DNA of 64,000 nt from Sansalvadorimonas sp965243775 (lineage in GTDB: Bacteria; Pseudomonadota; Gammaproteobacteria; Pseudomonadales; Endozoicomonadaceae), in contig CBDEWF010000018.1 of assembly GCA_965243775.1 (NCBI GenBank), forward strand, positions 62,001 through 126,000. Reading direction: 5' to 3'. Under the pieces are notes generated by a model. That model was given only the letters and a program-made list of their open reading frames with translations. It had not been told where the DNA came from and did not search any database. How positions within the stretch are numbered: position 1 is the first letter of the stretch; each line of letters opens with the position of its first letter. Shown one piece after another: positions 61,135 through 64,000 of the stretch. A program made the translations under genes and the position numbers.

Positions 61135-62043
61135 TCACATCAGCGGCCAGTTAATCACAGAAGAAATATACTCTTCAATAAAACTCATAAATACCCGGGC
61201 TGCACGGGTCAGTTGGCGGTGGGCCGGGATAACGGCATCCAGGCTGCCTTTTTTCATGATCCACTGGGGCATCACCGGAACCAGCAAACCATCTTCACAG
61301 AGTGGTCCTGCCATCAATGCCGGCAGTTCACCAATCCCCAGGCCGGTCACCAGAGCCTCCCTGACCAGAGAGTAACAGTCAAATACGGTTTCATCGGGAG
61401 GAAGCACCCGGGATGATGCGGTTTGGTCCCTGCGTTCAAAATGCCAGATGCCGGGCTTGCAGTCATGACCGTAGAGAACGCAGTCATACTGCAGCAAGTC
61501 TTCGGGGTGTTCAAGGTTGATAATCTGCTCTTTATAACCCGGGGAGCAGACCAGCTGATGGCGAAACTCAATCAGGGGTTTGGAAACCGAGCGGTGATCA
61601 TCAAGGGGGACTGTGGAAAACAGAATATCTGCAGCACCGGATGTCAGATCATTGCCCTGGCTGTGGCTGGCAACCCGGATGCTGATATCGGGATAGTGAC
61701 GTTTAAATCGTTGCAGCAGTGGCAGGAACAGGTGTTGACCATAGCCTTGGGGTAGCACGATGCGTACCACACCGGATGGAAGATCCTGCCTGTTGGTCAG
61801 GGTCGATTCAGCATCCTTCAAGGAAGAAATAGCACTGGCGCAACTGTCATAAAGATCTTCTCCGGCCAGTGTCAGCTGCATTCGGCGGGTGCTGCGTTCC
61901 ATCAGCCTGATATCAAGCTGCTTTTCCAGAGCCTGGATACGTCGGCTTATGGTGGAAACCGGCAGGTCAAGTTTACGTGACGCTGCCGACAGGCTGCCGG
62001 TTTCGGCAACATTGATAAAGATGTTTACTGCATTAAGATCCAT
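61135..62043 (-). CDS. LysR-family transcriptional regulator
   Basis: A 302-residue LysR protein. The N-terminal helix-turn-helix is MDLNAVNIFINVAETGSLSA then ASRKLDLPVSTISRRIQALE. A two-lobed effector domain follows (VRIVLPQGYGQHLFLPLLQR). It converges on the zinc-finger gene and is divergent from the Sel1 lipoprotein, which may be a target since 283 bp separate them. Ligand unknown. Confidence 0.93.
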   Translation of the reverse strand: MDLNAVNIFINVAETGSLSAASRKLDLPVSTISRRIQALEKQLDIRLMERSTRRMQLTLAGEDLYDSCASAISSLKDAESTLTNRQDLPSGVVRIVLPQGYGQHLFLPLLQRFKRHYPDISIRVASHSQGNDLTSGAADILFSTVPLDDHRSVSKPLIEFRHQLVCSPGYKEQIINLEHPEDLLQYDCVLYGHDCKPGIWHFERRDQTASSRVLPPDETVFDCYSLVREALVTGLGIGELPALMAGPLCEDGLLVPVMPQWIMKKGSLDAVIPAHRQLTRAARVFMSFIEEYISSVINWPLM

Positions 62044-62326
62044 GGTGCGAACACTACTGGAAAAGGCTCAGGAGAGAGCAAAGTTATTATTCCATTTTTG
62101 CAAAAGTGATTTGCGATTTTTGACGTTAAAAAATGTTGCCTGCTCGTTATTCTGCAGTTACTGAATTGAATCCAATTACGATTTAATGGCGTAGGTGCCA
62201 GATAGACACTATGAGTCAAGTCTCCCGGTCTTTTGACAGTTGGCTTTTGGGTTATTGCCTTTTTAGCTGTTGTCTTTATAGAGAATATCACTCTGAGTTT
62301 AAATTGTAGTTACTGAGGTAAGGTTT

Positions 62327-63916
62327 TTGACCCTGTCCAATACCAGTCAGTTCACAAACGTCCAAAGACGTTTTTCTCTGCACAAAAAACTGGTGGTCCC
62401 AGCGCTGGTCCTTACTGTTTTGATGAGTGGATGCAGTTCTCTGGAACCCCGCACCGATGCCGAAACTGCCTACCTGGGTTACCTCAACCAGTATCAGTTG
62501 CAGGCTCCGGCCATGATTATGGTGCATGACAGGTGGCCCCTTGAGCGCAGTGAAGACTCTTACCAGCGCATGATCAACAGTCTGGCACCTCTGGTTATGC
62601 CAGTTTTGCCTGACAGCCTTGAGCGAAATAGCGGGCTTGAGCAAAATAACAGTACTGATCCCAAAAACAGCACTGGCCAAAAAAACAGCCATTCGCTATT
62701 ACTGTCAGCCAATGAAAAGCTGGCTTTCAACTGGGTAAAGACTCTTTCTGCAGACAAGCAGGCAGGCCCATCGGTGACCGATAGCGCCAGAATCCACTAT
62801 GCCATGCTGGTATGGCTCGGTTATGAGCAGGGCAAGACACTGTCCTTGCAGCAGCCCTTGCAGCAGCGCAGCCAGAAAGCATTGTCGATACTTGACCGGA
62901 TCAAGAAGCCCAACGCCTTCAGCTACTACCTGAGTGGTGTCATCCGCTTCAGTCAGAAACCTGTATCAGCCCTGAAATCCCTGGAGCAGTCAGCTGGTTT
63001 GGGATATGCCCCTGCACAAGCCATGTTGGCCAGACTGTATCTCGGCAATGATGGTGTCACCCGCAATGACCGCAGGGCACGGGCCATGTTAAAGCAGCTG
63101 GTTGGGAACCGTTATGTTTCCAGACAACAGAAGGCACGGGCCCATGCCTGGCTGGCAACCATGACATTTTATGGTGTGGGTGGTCCGGCCAGTGACCATA
63201 CTGCACTGCAATTGATGAAAAAAGCAGCTCCAGAAGCAGAGCTTCTTTACCTGCAGGCCCTTATGTTTGATCAGGGGCTTGGGAGCAAGGCGGGTCAGAT
63301 GAAATCTGCCAGCCTGTTGTCAAAGGCTGTCGATGCCGACAGTACTTCCGCAGCCAATGAGCTGGCGCTGAAGTACCTGGATGGCAAGGGAGTATCTACA
63401 GATGCTCGCCAGGCCCGTACTTTGCTGGAGCAGGCTGCGGCCAACGGTTCTGCTGTTGCAAGCTATAACCTGGGTCTGGATAGCCTGTATGGCCATTCGT
63501 CACCGGCCAATAATATTGCTGCGACTCTCTGGCTGGAGCGGGCTGCTGCCAGAGGTCAGGTTGAAGCTGACAGAACACTGGCCTATCTGCAACTGGATGA
63601 ACTTGAAGATCAGCTGTTTGGTGATATTGATACTACGAATATACGGGCAAGGCTGAAGCAGTCGGCTCTTCAGGGTGATCCCTGGAGCAGTTACGCCCTG
63701 GGTCTGCTGTCCCTGCGTGGGCAGGGTGGTGAAACGGATGTTCTGTCTGGTTATGCCTGGCTGAATGTGGCGGTTGCCCTTGGATACCGTCCTGCAGCAG
63801 AGCTGCGGGATGCATCAGCCCTGCAGATGACCCGGCCAGAACTGGATCGGGCCCAGGTTCTCTCCCAGAGCTTCTTCGACCTTATTGAGAAATCACAGGG
63901 AGGGATGAAGCCATGA
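62327..63916 (+). CDS. Sel1-repeat lipoprotein near tssA
   Basis: A 529-residue protein with a lipoprotein signal peptide: basic N-terminus, LVVPALVLTVLMSGCSS, where LMSGC is the lipobox. The rest contains Sel1-like repeats (SAVASYNLGLDSLYGHSSPA, DPWSSYALGLLSLRGQGG). The start is TTG preceded by GAGGTAAGG. Its stop overlaps the next gene by ATGA, so it belongs to the type VI locus. A role in the secretion system or its assembly is likely but unproven. The anchor points to the cell envelope. Confidence 0.8.
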   Translation: MTLSNTSQFTNVQRRFSLHKKLVVPALVLTVLMSGCSSLEPRTDAETAYLGYLNQYQLQAPAMIMVHDRWPLERSEDSYQRMINSLAPLVMPVLPDSLERNSGLEQNNSTDPKNSTGQKNSHSLLLSANEKLAFNWVKTLSADKQAGPSVTDSARIHYAMLVWLGYEQGKTLSLQQPLQQRSQKALSILDRIKKPNAFSYYLSGVIRFSQKPVSALKSLEQSAGLGYAPAQAMLARLYLGNDGVTRNDRRARAMLKQLVGNRYVSRQQKARAHAWLATMTFYGVGGPASDHTALQLMKKAAPEAELLYLQALMFDQGLGSKAGQMKSASLLSKAVDADSTSAANELALKYLDGKGVSTDARQARTLLEQAAANGSAVASYNLGLDSLYGHSSPANNIAATLWLERAAARGQVEADRTLAYLQLDELEDQLFGDIDTTNIRARLKQSALQGDPWSSYALGLLSLRGQGGETDVLSGYAWLNVAVALGYRPAAELRDASALQMTRPELDRAQVLSQSFFDLIEKSQGGMKP

Positions 63917-64000
63917 GCGTTGCCCAGAATCTTGAGCAGCTGCTGGCTCCGATTGCCGGTGATAATCCAGCCGGTATTTACCTGAAGGGAGATCGGTCAG
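63913..64000 (+). CDS. tssA: Type VI secretion TssA-like protein, 5' end only
   Basis: Twenty-nine codons are present before the window edge, reading MSVAQNLEQLLAPIAGDNPA and then GIYLKGDRS. The phrase LLAPIxGDNPxG is the start of the ImpA/TssA N-terminal domain, a baseplate-associated cap of type VI secretion systems. It overlaps the upstream lipoprotein gene, so they are co-translated. The rest is outside the window. Confidence 0.75.
   Translation, partial: MSVAQNLEQLLAPIAGDNPAGIYLKGDRS

Noticed and set aside
1..64000. tRNA, rRNA or CRISPR loci
   Set aside because: None was recognised by eye on either strand; intergenic hairpins found are terminators, intron domains or MITE arms.

Overview
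This looks like chromosomal DNA of a gammaproteobacterium, most likely a host-associated marine one close to Endozoicomonas/Oceanospirillales. The reasons are the gammaproteobacterial gene order aat-bpt-infA-clpA-clpS-cspD, divergent ppsR/ppsA, a ynjBCD-F locus, a GH19 chitinase, a high load of mobile and decayed elements, and several secreted or effector-like proteins. The taxon is an inference; no rRNA or tRNA gene was recognised.

Layout. 1-3000: 3' part of a GH19 chitinase, then a patch of fragments (IS630 relic, ankyrin-like fragment, full IS630 transposase gene). 3055-8286: etfD divergent from etfB-etfA, with a PsrA-type palindrome between them, then pabB. 8347-10228: an IS1182-family element inserted at the edge of a MITE. 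10307-17454: GntR regulator, prpB, prpC, prpD (methylcitrate cycle), mmsA, mmsB (valine/3-hydroxyisobutyrate), then an S10 peptidase. 19056-23298: group II intron copy 1, ppsR and ppsA. 23342-31786: accessory proteins (coiled-coil proteins, TPR-glycosyltransferase, KfrA-like protein, MarR-like protein, GNAT) around rraA and xthA. 31824-40921: liuR-liuA-B-C-D-E and acetoacetyl-CoA synthetase (leucine/isovalerate breakdown). 40934-48729: the N-degron cluster (aat, bpt, clpS, clpA) with infA, cspD, purC and intron copies 2 and 3. 49455-57328: effector-like proteins, a decaying ynjBCD-F locus with a MITE, and an exported methyltransferase. 57560-64000: PAS/degenerate-GGDEF protein, a protein with eukaryote-like tandem zinc fingers, a LysR regulator, and the first genes of a probable type VI secretion locus (Sel1 lipoprotein, tssA).

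How the genes fit together. The branched-chain amino acid and propionate genes form a chain: leucine goes via LiuA-E to acetoacetate, which AacS activates; valine goes via MmsB/MmsA to propionyl-CoA, which PrpC/D/B consume. Electrons from the acyl-CoA dehydrogenase LiuA pass to EtfAB and EtfD and then to ubiquinone. PpsA/PpsR link pyruvate from the methylcitrate cycle to gluconeogenesis.

Most unusual content. (1) Three near-identical 693-bp introns without ORFs, each starting 10-11 nt after the stem of a rho-independent terminator, with group II domain V/VI features. (2) A 408-residue protein with a signal-like N-terminus built from a hexanucleotide repeat, four C-x1-2-C-x12-H-x8-C fingers at a 32-33 residue period, and a basic nuclear-localisation-like tail. 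(3) A ynjC permease broken by four one-base insertions in homopolymers, beside a MITE that supplied a replacement stop codon for ynjD. All calls are by eye; no database search was run.
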